This document shows positions 1 to 8,674 of a stretch of DNA of 50,413 bases, piece by piece (within the stretch, counting starts at the first letter, position 1; every line of letters begins with the position of its first letter). This DNA comes from Saccharopolyspora aridisoli (GTDB lineage Bacteria; Actinomycetota; Actinomycetes; Mycobacteriales; Pseudonocardiaceae), in contig NZ_SMKV01000040.1 in NCBI RefSeq assembly GCF_004348445.1, forward strand, positions 1 through 50,413, written 5' to 3'. The translations under genes and the position numbers were made by a program. The notes below the pieces were generated by a model that was not told the DNA's origin, searched no databases, and was given only the letters and a program-made list of their open reading frames with translations.

Positions 1-60
1 GGCGTGTTCTTCGCGCCGCCGGAGGAACCGCGCTCCCACCGGCGGCGCGAAGAACACGCC
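1..60. repeat. Perfect 22-bp inverted repeat at the window edge
   Basis: Bases 1-22 and 39-60 are exact reverse complements, separated by a 16-base loop. The repeat begins at the very first base and covers the apparent 5' end of the YibE/F-like gene. It could be a real hairpin (for example a terminator of an upstream gene) or a fold-back artefact at a contig end. The sequence alone cannot decide. Confidence 0.9.
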
Positions 61-1293
61 GGTCACGGGCACGGGCACGGCCCGGCCGCCCCCGCTTCGA
101 CGCACGTCAAGCGACTGCTGGCATTCCTGCTGATCCCGTTCGCGCTGGCCGCGGTCGTCGGGATCTTCATGCTCTACCCGTGGGGTCACGACCAGAAGAC
201 CGGCGCCGACCTCGGGTTCGGGCAGTCCCCGGTCAACGGCGAGGTCATCTCCGCCGGAGCCACCTCGTGCAGCGAGGGCGAGGCCGGTCAGGGCTGCGTC
301 CAGCTCGCCGTGAAGATGCAGGACGGGCCGCGGGCGAACCAGACCATCGAGCAGGTCGTGCCCACCGACCCGGGCAGCCCGCGCTTCGCCGTCGGCGACC
401 AGGTGGTGCTCTCCTACGCAGGGGAGAACCCCGACGACCCGACGTCGTTCCAGGTCGTGGACTTCCAGCGCGGCATGCCGCTGACGCTGCTGGCGCTCGT
501 GTTCGCCGCCGCCGTCCTCGTGCTCGGCCGCTGGCAGGGATTGGCCGCGCTCGTCGGTCTGGGCCTGAGCCTGGTGATGCTGGTCGGATTCGTGCTCCCC
601 GCGATCCTCGCCGGTGAGGACCCGCTGCTGGTGGCGGTCGTCGGCGCCGGACTGATCATGTTCATCGTGCTGTACCTCACGCACGGGTTCTCCGCGCGGA
701 CCTCGACCGCCGTGCTCGGCACGCTGCTGAGCCTGGCGCTCATCGGCGTCCTGAGCACCGCGTTCTCGGCCGCCACCAGTCTGACGGGGCTGGACGAGAA
801 CACCTCCAGCCTGATCGGGGCGCTGGGCGCACCCATCGACGCGCGCGGTCTGCTGCTGGCCGGCATCGTCATCGGCGCTCTCGGCGTCCTCGACGACGTG
901 ACCGTCACCCAGACCAGCGCCGTGTGGGAGCTGCGAGCGGCCAACCCGGCGTTGTCCTGGCGGCAGCTCTACGGGGCGGGTTTGCGCATCGGTCGCGACC
1001 ACGTGTCCTCGGCGGTCAACACGCTGGTGCTGGCCTACGCGGGCGCGGCGCTGCCGATGCTGCTGGCCTACACCCTCTCCGGCCGCACCTTCGGCGAGGT
1101 CGTCAGCTCGCAGGCCGTGGCGCAGGAAGTCGTGCGCACCCTCGTCGGCAGCGTCGGCCTGGTCGCGGCGGTGCCCATCACGACGGCCATCGCAGCGCTG
1201 GTGGCCGTCCAGGAACCCGCCGAACAGCCTGGCGAAGCGGGTGCCGAACGGGCGAAGAAGCGGCGACGTCCGGGTAGAGCTGGTAGTAGGTAG
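4..1293 (+). CDS. YibE/F-like multi-pass membrane protein (5' end uncertain)
   Basis: The 429-residue reading frame matches the YibE/F family of predicted membrane transport or processing proteins, whose function is not established. The N-terminus is charged and carries a HGHGHGHG stretch, a possible metal-binding tag. One hydrophobic helix follows (about residues 37-57), then a soluble segment (about 58-155) and several membrane helices to about residue 405. The conserved segment GVLDDVTVTQTSAVWEL is present near residues 295-311. The C-terminus is short, basic and hydrophilic. The GTG at base 4 is only the first possible start: there is no in-frame stop before it, and it lies in the left arm of a perfect inverted repeat. 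The true start may therefore be upstream of the window, or the first bases may be artefactual. The family call is fairly secure. Confidence 0.8.
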   Translation: MFFAPPEEPRSHRRREEHAGHGHGHGPAAPASTHVKRLLAFLLIPFALAAVVGIFMLYPWGHDQKTGADLGFGQSPVNGEVISAGATSCSEGEAGQGCVQLAVKMQDGPRANQTIEQVVPTDPGSPRFAVGDQVVLSYAGENPDDPTSFQVVDFQRGMPLTLLALVFAAAVLVLGRWQGLAALVGLGLSLVMLVGFVLPAILAGEDPLLVAVVGAGLIMFIVLYLTHGFSARTSTAVLGTLLSLALIGVLSTAFSAATSLTGLDENTSSLIGALGAPIDARGLLLAGIVIGALGVLDDVTVTQTSAVWELRAANPALSWRQLYGAGLRIGRDHVSSAVNTLVLAYAGAALPMLLAYTLSGRTFGEVVSSQAVAQEVVRTLVGSVGLVAAVPITTAIAALVAVQEPAEQPGEAGAERAKKRRRPGRAGSR

Positions 1294-1332
1294 GGCTGCG
1301 CGTTGCGGGCGACCTGCCGCAGACTGGCGGGC

Positions 1333-1722
1333 ATGCCCACGCCGTTACCCACATTCGGCAGCGTCCTGGACGTCCCCGGCCGCCTGCTCGGGGGCCTGAC
1401 GTCCCTCGGCGGAGCGGTGCTCCGCGAGGCGACGGCCGTGCTCGCCGCGATCCACGCCCTGCCGCGCCTGGTGGTCGCGCTGGAACGGATCGGACCGCTG
1501 TCCGACACCCTCGCCGAGACGCGGGACGCGCTGCGCGAGCTCGCCGACGGCACGAACGACCTGGGCCCGACCGCCGACCAGCTGCGATTCCTGCACGAGC
1601 AGGTCGTCCAGCTCGCCTGCGATCTCCGCGTCCTCGAACCGGACGTGGAAGCCCTCACCAAGACCACGGCCCGACTCGACCAGACGGCCCAGCTCCTCAT
1701 CACAGCCCTCAACCGCGCCTGA
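1333..1722 (+). CDS. Small hypothetical coiled-coil protein
   Basis: The protein has 129 residues from the ATG at 1333; a TTG at 1303 would add ten residues without a better ribosome binding site. It has no signal peptide. A mildly hydrophobic N-terminal part (GRLLGGLTSLGGAVLREATAVLAAIHALPRLVVAL) is followed by a regular heptad-like helix (about residues 55-125) with repeated L, V and A spacing, suggesting an amphipathic or coiled-coil fold. I recognise no enzyme motif. It starts 40 bases after the YibE/F-like gene on the same strand, so co-transcription is possible. It converges on the 1748-2380 gene with a 25-base gap. Confidence 0.6.
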   Translation: MPTPLPTFGSVLDVPGRLLGGLTSLGGAVLREATAVLAAIHALPRLVVALERIGPLSDTLAETRDALRELADGTNDLGPTADQLRFLHEQVVQLACDLRVLEPDVEALTKTTARLDQTAQLLITALNRA

Positions 1723-1747
1723 ACGTCACCCTGCATCCCCACGAGGG

Positions 1748-2380
1748 TCAGAGGGTGGCGACGAACTTCGAGACCGCCTCCGGCTGGAGGCGCTGGGCCA
1801 TGCGGCCCTGAGGCGCGAGGGACGCGAGCTGGTAGAGGGGCCGGTTCGGTGGGGCCTCACCCCTGGCCTCCGCGCGGAGCTGCGCGACGACCAGCTGGGA
1901 GAGCACCAGACCGCGGGTGTCCTCGTTGCCCGCCAGGGCGTCGGCGAGGCGGCGCAACGCGTAGATCCCCAGCTCGCGGCCACCGGTCCCGGCGTACATG
2001 GCCAGCGAGACGCTGATCGCCTTGCCCTTGGGGGCACCACCGATGAGCACGTTGATGGTGCGGGCACCGCGCAGGTCGGTGACGAACAGCTCCAGCCGCG
2101 TCGCCTTGTGCACGTCGACCACCCTGCTGCCCAGGGCGCGGGCCACGACCTCGTGCCCGCGCAGCGTGATGGTCTTGCGCGACTCGGTCCAGGCCAGCAG
2201 CAACAGCGGCACCGCGACGATCACCAGCGTCGTCGCGAAACCGACCGGCCCGGCGAACACGCTGACGATGCCGCCGAACGCTGCGGCCACGATGACCGCC
2301 GCAATCGCCACGTTGCGGGCCCGGACCCGCACGGTGCGCCGGTCCAGCAGGTTCAGCGGCACCGCCTCGACTTCGCTCAT
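1748..2380 (-). CDS. Hypothetical membrane protein with two N-terminal helices, downstream of hisS
   Basis: The protein has 210 residues. Two adjacent hydrophobic helices (about residues 22-45 and 48-64) are followed by a cytoplasmic domain starting [33 protein letters not shown], which resembles a PH-like (bPH) fold, though that is inference. The start ATG overlaps the hisS stop as ATGA, so the two genes are translationally coupled in one operon. I do not assign a function. Length and composition are those of a normal chromosomal gene. Confidence 0.7.
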   Translation of the reverse strand: MSEVEAVPLNLLDRRTVRVRARNVAIAAVIVAAAFGGIVSVFAGPVGFATTLVIVAVPLLLLAWTESRKTITLRGHEVVARALGSRVVDVHKATRLELFVTDLRGARTINVLIGGAPKGKAISVSLAMYAGTGGRELGIYALRRLADALAGNEDTRGLVLSQLVVAQLRAEARGEAPPNRPLYQLASLAPQGRMAQRLQPEAVSKFVATL

Positions 2381-3645
2381 CGGCCCTCCGCGACCGCCGC
2401 ACGCACGTCGTCGACCAACGACTCCAGCGACACCGCGCGCTGCTCACCGGTGGCCAGCTCCTTGAGCTGCGCGCTGCCGGATTCCAGGTCGCGCTCGCCC
2501 AGCACCAGAGCGAAGCGGGCGCCGGAGCGGTCGGCGGCCTTCATCGCGCCCTTGAGGCCCTTGCCGCCGTAGGCGATGTCGACCCGCACGCCGTGCGCGC
2601 GCAGCCCGCCGGTGGCGGCGACCAGCTTGCGCTTGGCCGTCTCGCCCATCGGGACGCAGTAGACGTCGCACCGCGACTGGTCACCGACCGACAGCCCCTC
2701 GGCCTGGCAGGCCAGCAGCGTGCGGTCCACGCCGAGGCCGAAGCCGATGCCGGACAGCTCCTGGCCTCCCAGCTCGGCCATCAGCCCGTCGTAGCGACCA
2801 CCGCCGCCGATGCCGGACTGCGCGCCGAGCCCGTCGTGGACGAACTCGAACGTCGTCTTGGTGTAGTAGTCCAGACCGCGCACCAGCCGCGGGTTCTCCA
2901 CGAACGCCACGCCGAGGTCCACCAGGTGCGCCTTGACCGACTCGTAGTGATCCTTGGCCTCGGCCGAGAGGTGGTCGACCATCAGCGGCGCGTCGGCGAC
3001 CATCTCGCGAACCTCGGCACGCTTGTCGTCGAGCACCCGCAGCGGGTTGAGCTCGGCGCGACGCTTCGTGTCCTCGTCCAGCGGCAGGCCACGCAAGAAC
3101 TCCTGCAGCTTGGCGCGGTAGGTGGGACGGCAGGTGGCGTCGCCCAACGAGGTCAGCTCGATGCGGTGCCCGGTCAGGCCCAGCCGCCGGTAGCCCTCGT
3201 CGGCGATCGCGATGACCTCGGCGTCCAGCGCCGGGTCGTCCACACCGATGGCCTCCACGCCGACCTGCTGCAGCTGCCGGTAGCGACCGGCCTGCGGGCG
3301 CTCGTAGCGGAAGAAAGAGCCGCTGTAGTACAGCTTCACCGGCAGCTGGCCCCGGTCGAGGCCGTTCTCGATGACCGAGCGCATCACGCCGGCCGTGCCC
3401 TCCGGGCGCAGCGTCACCGAACGACCGCCCCGGTCGGCGAAGGTGTACATCTCCTTGCTGACCACGTCGGTCGACTCGCCGACACCGCGCGCGAACAGCG
3501 AGGTCTCCTCGAACAGCGGCAGCTCGACGTAGCCGTACCCGGCGCGACGCGCGGCGTCGGCCAGGGTGTCGCGCACCGCGAGGAAGCCCGCCGAGTCCGG
3601 CGGGAAGTACTCCGGAATGCCCTTGGGGGCGTTGAACGTGCTCAT
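2377..3645 (-). CDS. hisS: Histidyl-tRNA synthetase
   Basis: This class II aminoacyl-tRNA synthetase charges tRNA-His in the cytoplasm. The 422 residues match the usual bacterial length. Visible signatures are motif 2 ([14 protein letters not shown], 111-124), the HisRS-specific [11 protein letters not shown] (254-264) and GGGGRYDGL (about 280-288), and motif 3 (GFGLGVDR, 301-308). A C-terminal anticodon-binding domain contains [30 protein letters not shown]. The gene lies 21 bases after a metallo-beta-lactamase-fold gene and overlaps the next membrane-protein gene by four bases. The order ppiB, glyoxalase-II-like, hisS matches the mycobacterial neighbourhood. Confidence 0.97.
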   Translation of the reverse strand: MSTFNAPKGIPEYFPPDSAGFLAVRDTLADAARRAGYGYVELPLFEETSLFARGVGESTDVVSKEMYTFADRGGRSVTLRPEGTAGVMRSVIENGLDRGQLPVKLYYSGSFFRYERPQAGRYRQLQQVGVEAIGVDDPALDAEVIAIADEGYRRLGLTGHRIELTSLGDATCRPTYRAKLQEFLRGLPLDEDTKRRAELNPLRVLDDKRAEVREMVADAPLMVDHLSAEAKDHYESVKAHLVDLGVAFVENPRLVRGLDYYTKTTFEFVHDGLGAQSGIGGGGRYDGLMAELGGQELSGIGFGLGVDRTLLACQAEGLSVGDQSRCDVYCVPMGETAKRKLVAATGGLRAHGVRVDIAYGGKGLKGAMKAADRSGARFALVLGERDLESGSAQLKELATGEQRAVSLESLVDDVRAAVAEGR

Positions 3646-3666
3646 CAGGTTCGCGATTCGTCCTCG

Positions 3667-4347
3667 TCAGTGGGCGTCAGATGCGGGCAGTTCCTGCAGG
3701 AACGGGTTGCCCGCGCGCTCGCGCCCGATGGTGGTGGTCGGTCCGTGGCCCGGCAGCACGACGGTCTCGTCGTCCAACGGCAGCACCTGGGTGCTCAGCG
3801 ACTCGAGCATCTCGCCGTGGTCGCCACCGGGTAGATCGGTGCGCCCGATGGCGCCGGCGAAGAGGGTGTCGCCGGACAGCAGCAGCCGCCCGCCCTCCTC
3901 TGCACCGACGCCGAACAGCACCGACCCGCCGGTATGGCCCGGGGTGTGCGTGACGTCGAAGCGCAGCCCCGCCAGCTCCAGCACGTCGCCGTCGGCGATC
4001 TCGCGGACCTCGGCGGGCTCGTCACCGCTGATGCCGTCGCCGAAGAGCTGGCGGCCCGCGGGCCCCAGCGCCGCACCCGGGTCGGCGAGCATGAACCGGT
4101 CGACGGGGTGGATGTGGGCGGGGACGTCGTGCTCGGCGCAGATCTGCGCGGCCGAGAGCACGTGGTCGAAGTGCCCGTGCGTCAGCAGCACGGCGGCAGG
4201 CGTGAGCCGGTGCTTGGCCAGCTGCTCGTTCAACGGCTCGACGGCGTCCTGCCCGGGGTCGACGACGACGCAGGCTTCGCCCTCACCGCGGGCCAGCACG
4301 TAGCAGTTCGCCTGCAGCGGTCCTACCGGGAAGCCGAGGACAAGCAC
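3667..4347 (-). CDS. Metallo-beta-lactamase-fold hydrolase (glyoxalase II-like)
   Basis: A cytoplasmic metal-dependent hydrolase of the MBL fold. The Zn-binding motif THGHFDHV is visible, followed by DVTHTPGHTGGSVLF, SGDTLFAGAIGRTDLPGGD and a C-terminal LPGHGPTTTIGRER, all typical of glyoxalase-II-like proteins. I choose the GTG at 4347 (226 residues, beginning VLVLGFPVGPLQANCYVL) because family members start close to this motif and a GAAAGG lies about ten bases upstream. The longer frame from 4434 adds a compositionally unlike tail. It corresponds in position to the glyoxalase-II-like gene beside hisS in mycobacteria. The true substrate is unknown; a hydroxyacylglutathione-type reaction is unlikely in organisms that use mycothiol. 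Confidence 0.88.
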   Translation of the reverse strand: MLVLGFPVGPLQANCYVLARGEGEACVVVDPGQDAVEPLNEQLAKHRLTPAAVLLTHGHFDHVLSAAQICAEHDVPAHIHPVDRFMLADPGAALGPAGRQLFGDGISGDEPAEVREIADGDVLELAGLRFDVTHTPGHTGGSVLFGVGAEEGGRLLLSGDTLFAGAIGRTDLPGGDHGEMLESLSTQVLPLDDETVVLPGHGPTTTIGRERAGNPFLQELPASDAH

Positions 4348-4515
4348 GTCAGAAGGGCCTTTCGTCGAGGATGCACAGCCGAATGGCATCCCTAGATTAT
4401 CGTCCGCCGCCGATCCGCCTGCGCACACCGGCATGGGCTCTCAGGAAGCGGTCCCGGGGCACCTCATAAACTCCGCTGCACAACATCAGATCATGGAGTG
4501 CGGGGAGGGGAGCAA

Positions 4516-5346
4516 GTGCCCAGCAACGAGCAGCGTCGTCAGGCGGCCAAACGGAAGCTCGAACGCCAGATGCAGCGCCGTGAGGAGCAGGCCAAGCGAC
4601 GCCGGGTGATCACCATCGGGGCGACGATCGTGGTGGTCATCGCGATCGTGGTTGGCGTCTTCTACTTCAGCCGCAGCGGCAGCGCGCCCGCGGCCGAGCA
4701 GCAGCCGCCGCAGCCGCAGGTCAACATCCCGACCGAGCTGGCTCCGCCGCCGACCCGTCCGGCCCCGCTGGCCGACCCCGTCTCGTGCACCTACCGCCCG
4801 GACGGTCAGGCGAGCAAGCCGGTGCAGCCGCCGGCCAACGGCGAGGTGTCCTCGAAGGGCACCGTGCAGGCCACCATCGAGACCAACCAGGGCAACATCC
4901 CGCTGACCCTGGACCGCTCGCTGGCCCCCTGCACCGTGAACAGCTTCATCAGCCTGGCCAAGCAGTCGTTCTACGAAGGCACCAACTGCCATCGGATCAG
5001 CACCGAGGGTCTGCAGATGCTGCAGTGCGGTGACCCGACCGGGCAGGGCTCCGGCGGTCCCGGCTACGCCTTCGACGACGAGACGTTCCCGGAGCTGAAG
5101 TACGGCCGCGGCTACCTGGCGATGGCGAACTCGGGTCCGAACACCAACGGCAGCCAGTTCTTCATGGTCTTCGGCGACGCCCAGCTCTCGCCGGACTACA
5201 CCGTCTTCGGCACGATCTCCCCCGAGGGCCTGGAGGTCATCGACGGCGTCGCTCGCGCGGGCCACGACGGCGCCTTCGACTCCTCTGCGGGCGGTGGCCA
5301 CCCGCACGAGCAGGTCACCTTCAACAAGATCAACGTCCAAGCCTGA
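4516..5346 (+). CDS. ppiB: Membrane-anchored cyclophilin-type peptidyl-prolyl isomerase
   Basis: It catalyses cis-trans isomerisation of peptidyl-proline bonds, probably outside the cytoplasmic membrane. The GTG at 4516 is preferred (276 residues) because GGGGAGGGGA lies just upstream. The N-terminus is highly charged and basic (about residues 1-35), followed by one membrane helix (VITIGATIVVVIAIVVGVFYF), a proline/glutamine-rich linker, then the cyclophilin domain (about 115-274) with CHRI, GQGSGGPGYAFDDE, GRGYLAMANSGPNTNGSQFF and DYTVFG. This fits a type II membrane protein with an extracytoplasmic catalytic domain. It is divergent from the MBL-fold gene and is followed by a strong hairpin at 5379-5408. 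Confidence 0.93.
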   Translation: MPSNEQRRQAAKRKLERQMQRREEQAKRRRVITIGATIVVVIAIVVGVFYFSRSGSAPAAEQQPPQPQVNIPTELAPPPTRPAPLADPVSCTYRPDGQASKPVQPPANGEVSSKGTVQATIETNQGNIPLTLDRSLAPCTVNSFISLAKQSFYEGTNCHRISTEGLQMLQCGDPTGQGSGGPGYAFDDETFPELKYGRGYLAMANSGPNTNGSQFFMVFGDAQLSPDYTVFGTISPEGLEVIDGVARAGHDGAFDSSAGGGHPHEQVTFNKINVQA

Positions 5347-5378
5347 CCCGGAGACCCTGCAGGGACCCGATGCGAACA

Positions 5379-5408
5379 GGGGCACCGTTCCACCCGGAAC
5401 GGTGCCCC
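5379..5408. terminator. Bidirectional hairpin terminator between ppiB and rel
   Basis: A perfect 13-bp stem (5379-5391 with 5396-5408) encloses a four-base ACCC loop, 33 bases after the ppiB stop. There is no long T run, which is common for actinobacterial terminators. ppiB and rel converge here, so it may serve both strands. Confidence 0.85.
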
Positions 5409-5427
5409 TTCCGCTGCGATGACCGGT

Positions 5428-5499
5428 CTTCAGTGGAAATCGGGAACCGGACTTCCATTGGAATCGGGGTCCTGATCTCCATTGAAATCCGGGTAGGGG
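5428..5499. repeat. Three tandem degenerate 24-bp repeats, intergenic
   Basis: Units lie at 5428-5451, 5452-5475 and 5476-5499. The first two match at 16 of 24 positions and all share a CCATTGGAATCGGGG-like core. The array lies between the ppiB terminator and the end of rel. No coding role is evident. Confidence 0.6.
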
Positions 5500-5596
5500 A
5501 CGTGAGACCGCTGCTTGGCGGGACACGACGCCCGGTTTCGGTCAGGTCAGGTCCGGTGGACTCGGGTGGTCGGCATTGGACCGGTCCGGGCAGGGG

Positions 5597-7912
5597 TCAG
5601 GTGGCCGAGGTGACTCGGTAGACGTCGTAGACGCCTTCGATGTTGCGGACCGCCTTGAGGACGTGGCCGAGGTGCTTGGGGTCGCCCATCTCGAAGGAGA
5701 AGCGGCTGACCGCCACCCGGTCCTTCGAGGTGGTGACCGAGGCCGAGAGGATGTTGACGCGCTCGTCGGCGAGGACCTTGGTGACGTCGGAGAGCAGGCG
5801 GTGGCGGTCGAGGGCCTCGACCTGGATGGCGACCAGGAACACCGAGGACGACGACGGCGCCCAGTGCACCTCCACCAGGCGTTCCGGCGTCTTGCGCAGG
5901 TCGTCGGCGTTGGTGCAGTCGGTGCGGTGCACGCTGACCCAGCCGCCGCGGGTGACGAAGCCCAGGATCTCGTCGCCGGGAACCGGGGTGCAGCAGCGGG
6001 CGAGCTTCGCCCACACGTCACCGGCGTCCTTGACCACCACGCCGGAATCGCCGCTGCTGCGCCGCTTTCCACCGCCCTCCAAGGTGGACGGCGTTGAGCG
6101 CTCGGCGATCTGGTCGGCGGCCTGCTCGGGTCCGCCGATGTGCTGCACCAGCTGCTGCACGAGGTGCTGCGCGGAGAGCTGCTTCTCCCCCACCGCCGCG
6201 TACAGGGCGGTGACGTCGACGTAGTGCAGCTCGCGGGCGACGGCCCCCAGCGCCTCAGCGGAGACCAGGCGCTGCACCGGGAGTCCGAGACGCCGGATCT
6301 CCTTGGTGATCAGCTCCTTGCCGGACTCGATGGCCTCTTCGCGGCGCTCCTTGGCGAACCACTGCTTGATCTTGGCCTTCGCGCGCGGCGAGGCGACGAA
6401 CGACAGCCAGTCGCGGCTCGGGCCGGACCCCTCCGCCTTGGAGGTGAAGATCTCGACGACCTCGCCGTTCTCCAGCTTGCGCTCCAGCGCCACGAGCCGG
6501 CCGTTGACCCGCGAGCCGATGCAGCGGTGCCCGACCTCGGTGTGCACGGCGTAGGCGAAGTCGACCGGTGTCGAGCCGGACGGCAGCGTGATCACATCGC
6601 CCTTGGGCGTGAAGACGAAGATCTCGCGAGTGGCCAGGTCGTAGCGCAGCGACTCCAGGAACTCGCCCGGGTCTGCGGCCTCGCGCTGCCAGTCCAGCAG
6701 CTGGCGCATCCAGGCCATCTCGTCGACCTCGACACCGCCGCCGCTGTTGCGGCCCTTGGTCTCCTTGTAGCGCCAGTGCGCGGCGATGCCGTACTCGGCG
6801 GTCCGGTGCATCTCGCGGGTGCGGATCTGCACTTCGAGGGGCTTGCCCTCCGGGCCGATGACCGTGGTGTGCAGCGACTGGTAGACGCCGAAGCGCGGCT
6901 GGGCGATGTAGTCCTTGAACCGGCCGGGCATGGGTTGCCACAGCGCGTGCACCACGCCCATCGCCGCGTAGCAGTCGCGGATCTCGTCGACCAGGATCCG
7001 CACGCCCACCAGGTCGTGGATGTCGTCGAAGTCGCGACCGCGGACGATCATCTTCTGGTGGATCGAGTAGTAGTGCTTGGGCCTGCCCTCGACCTTGGCG
7101 GCCAGCCGGGCGGCGTCGAGCTGCGTGGACAGCTCGTCGATCACGGTGCGCAGGTAGGTGTCGCGCGAGGGGGCGCGGTTGGCGACCAGGCGCACGATCT
7201 CGTCGTACTTCTTGGGCTGCAGGATGGCGAAGGCCAGGTCCTCCAGCTCCCACTTGATCGTGGCCATCCCGAGCCGGTGCGCCAGCGGCGCGAGCACTTC
7301 GAGGGTCTCGCGGGCCTTGCGGGCCTGCTTCTCCGGGGGCAGGAAGCGCATCGTGCGCATGTTGTGCAGCCGGTCCGACAGCTTGATCACCAGCACCCGG
7401 GGGTCCCGGGCCATCGCGATGATCATCTTGCGGATGGTCTCGGCCTCGGCCGCCGCGCCCAGCTTGACCTTGTCGAGCTTCGTGACGCCGTCGACCAGGT
7501 GGGCGACCTCGTCACCGAAGTCGGACCCGAGTCGCTCCAGCGAGTAGTCGGTGTCCTCGACGGTGTCGTGCAGCAGCCCCGCGACCAGCGTGGTCGTGTC
7601 CATGCCGAGCTCGGCCAGGATCGTGGCCACGGCCAGCGGGTGGGTGATGTAGGGGTCGCCCGACTTGCGCTTCTGGCTGCGGTGCTTCTCCTCGGCGACG
7701 TCGTAGGCGCGTTGCAGAAGCGTCAGGTCGGCCTGCGGGTGCAATTCGCGGTGGACGACGGCCAGCGGTTCCAGGACCTGCTTGACCTGGGCGGCGCGCT
7801 GAGCGGTGATCCTCCTCGCCAGCCTGGCGCGGACTCGGCGCGTGGCCGAGGTCGCACGCGGCTCGGCAACCGGATCGGTTGCCGAGGCAGGAGAATCAAC
7901 GTGGTGGCTCAC
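5597..7912 (-). CDS. rel: Bifunctional (p)ppGpp synthetase/hydrolase
   Basis: This RelA/SpoT-family protein makes and degrades (p)ppGpp, the stringent-response alarmone. The 771 residues show the full long-form architecture. An HD hydrolase domain has LLHDTVEDT and [11 protein letters not shown]. The synthetase domain has [29 protein letters not shown] and [12 protein letters not shown] domain follows ([24 protein letters not shown]), then a zinc-finger-like segment ([31 protein letters not shown]) and a C-terminal ACT domain. The RFKD motif is the form found in bifunctional enzymes. The GTG start has GGGAG six bases upstream. It follows apt in the same direction, as in many actinobacteria, but a 201-base gap with a hairpin suggests its own promoter. 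Confidence 0.96.
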   Translation of the reverse strand: MSHHVDSPASATDPVAEPRATSATRRVRARLARRITAQRAAQVKQVLEPLAVVHRELHPQADLTLLQRAYDVAEEKHRSQKRKSGDPYITHPLAVATILAELGMDTTTLVAGLLHDTVEDTDYSLERLGSDFGDEVAHLVDGVTKLDKVKLGAAAEAETIRKMIIAMARDPRVLVIKLSDRLHNMRTMRFLPPEKQARKARETLEVLAPLAHRLGMATIKWELEDLAFAILQPKKYDEIVRLVANRAPSRDTYLRTVIDELSTQLDAARLAAKVEGRPKHYYSIHQKMIVRGRDFDDIHDLVGVRILVDEIRDCYAAMGVVHALWQPMPGRFKDYIAQPRFGVYQSLHTTVIGPEGKPLEVQIRTREMHRTAEYGIAAHWRYKETKGRNSGGGVEVDEMAWMRQLLDWQREAADPGEFLESLRYDLATREIFVFTPKGDVITLPSGSTPVDFAYAVHTEVGHRCIGSRVNGRLVALERKLENGEVVEIFTSKAEGSGPSRDWLSFVASPRAKAKIKQWFAKERREEAIESGKELITKEIRRLGLPVQRLVSAEALGAVARELHYVDVTALYAAVGEKQLSAQHLVQQLVQHIGGPEQAADQIAERSTPSTLEGGGKRRSSGDSGVVVKDAGDVWAKLARCCTPVPGDEILGFVTRGGWVSVHRTDCTNADDLRKTPERLVEVHWAPSSSSVFLVAIQVEALDRHRLLSDVTKVLADERVNILSASVTTSKDRVAVSRFSFEMGDPKHLGHVLKAVRNIEGVYDVYRVTSAT

Positions 7913-7948
7913 CGCACGCTCCCGGGCTCAGGCGTTGCTTAGTCCCAG

Positions 7949-7965
7949 GTCCGGGGGACCCGGAC
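7949..7965 (-). other. Small hairpin in the rel leader
   Basis: A 7-bp perfect stem (7949-7955 with 7959-7965) and a three-base loop lie 37-53 bases before the rel start. It could affect leader RNA folding. Function is unproven. Confidence 0.35.
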
Positions 7966-8087
7966 ACTGAGAATAACGCCGACGGGTCAACGACCCATCC
8001 CTGGTGTGGTGGTCGATACGCCCAACGGTCACCTTCTGCAGTCGAGATGACCTTGGGAATTCAGCCGAACCGATCACCGACCGTTGT

Positions 8088-8109
8088 GACGCTGCTGGTG
8101 GGCAGCGTC
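8088..8109 (-). terminator. Hairpin just downstream of apt
   Basis: An 8-bp perfect stem (8088-8095 with 8102-8109) and a six-base loop begin five bases after the apt stop. It probably ends or attenuates the secD-secF-apt transcript before rel. Confidence 0.55.
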
Positions 8110-8113
8110 CGGA

Positions 8114-8674
8114 TCAGGATCGCAGCAAGGCGCGGACGTGCACGTCGACGATCTTGTCCCGCCCTTCCAAGGCGGTGAGCTCCATCACGACCGTGGCCGC
8201 GGTGACCTCGGCACCCGCCTGGCGGATCAGCCGGCACGCGGCACCCAGGGTGCCTCCGGTGGCCAGCACGTCGTCCACGACCAGGGCCCGCTGTCCTGCA
8301 CGCAGGGCGTCGGCGGGCAGCTCCAACGTCGCGTGGCCGTACTCCAGCTCGTAGGAGATGCGGTCGGCGACCTCCGGCAGCTTGCCGGGCTTGCGCAGGC
8401 CGATCACCCCCGTGCCGAACGCCTGGGCGACGGCGGCGCCGAGCAGGAAGCCGCGGGCCTCGACGCCGGCGACGACGTCGAACTCCAGCCCCCGGCCCAG
8501 CGCGTCGGTGATCGCCCGCAACGCCGCCGGATCGGCGAGCATCGGGCTGATGTCGCGGAACAGCACGCCCGGCTCCGGGAAGTCGGGGACCTCCCGGATC
8601 AGCCGGACCGCGCTGTTGAGGGCGACGTCGTCGCCGTCCACCACTTCGACGCCGGCGGTGACTTCCTCAGGCAT
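8114..8674 (-). CDS. apt: Adenine phosphoribosyltransferase
   Basis: It salvages adenine to AMP using PRPP in the cytoplasm. From the ATG at 8674 the product has 186 residues, normal for the family. Visible features are VPDFPEPGVLFRDISPMLADP, VVAGVEARGFLLGAAVA, the KPGKLP loop and the PRPP-binding motif ALVVDDVLATGGTL. The ATG shares its A with the secF stop (TGATG), showing translational coupling. A longer open frame upstream in this register runs through secF and has no coding character. The secD-secF-apt-rel order is conserved in actinobacteria, linking purine salvage with the ppGpp gene. Confidence 0.95.
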   Translation of the reverse strand: MPEEVTAGVEVVDGDDVALNSAVRLIREVPDFPEPGVLFRDISPMLADPAALRAITDALGRGLEFDVVAGVEARGFLLGAAVAQAFGTGVIGLRKPGKLPEVADRISYELEYGHATLELPADALRAGQRALVVDDVLATGGTLGAACRLIRQAGAEVTAATVVMELTALEGRDKIVDVHVRALLRS

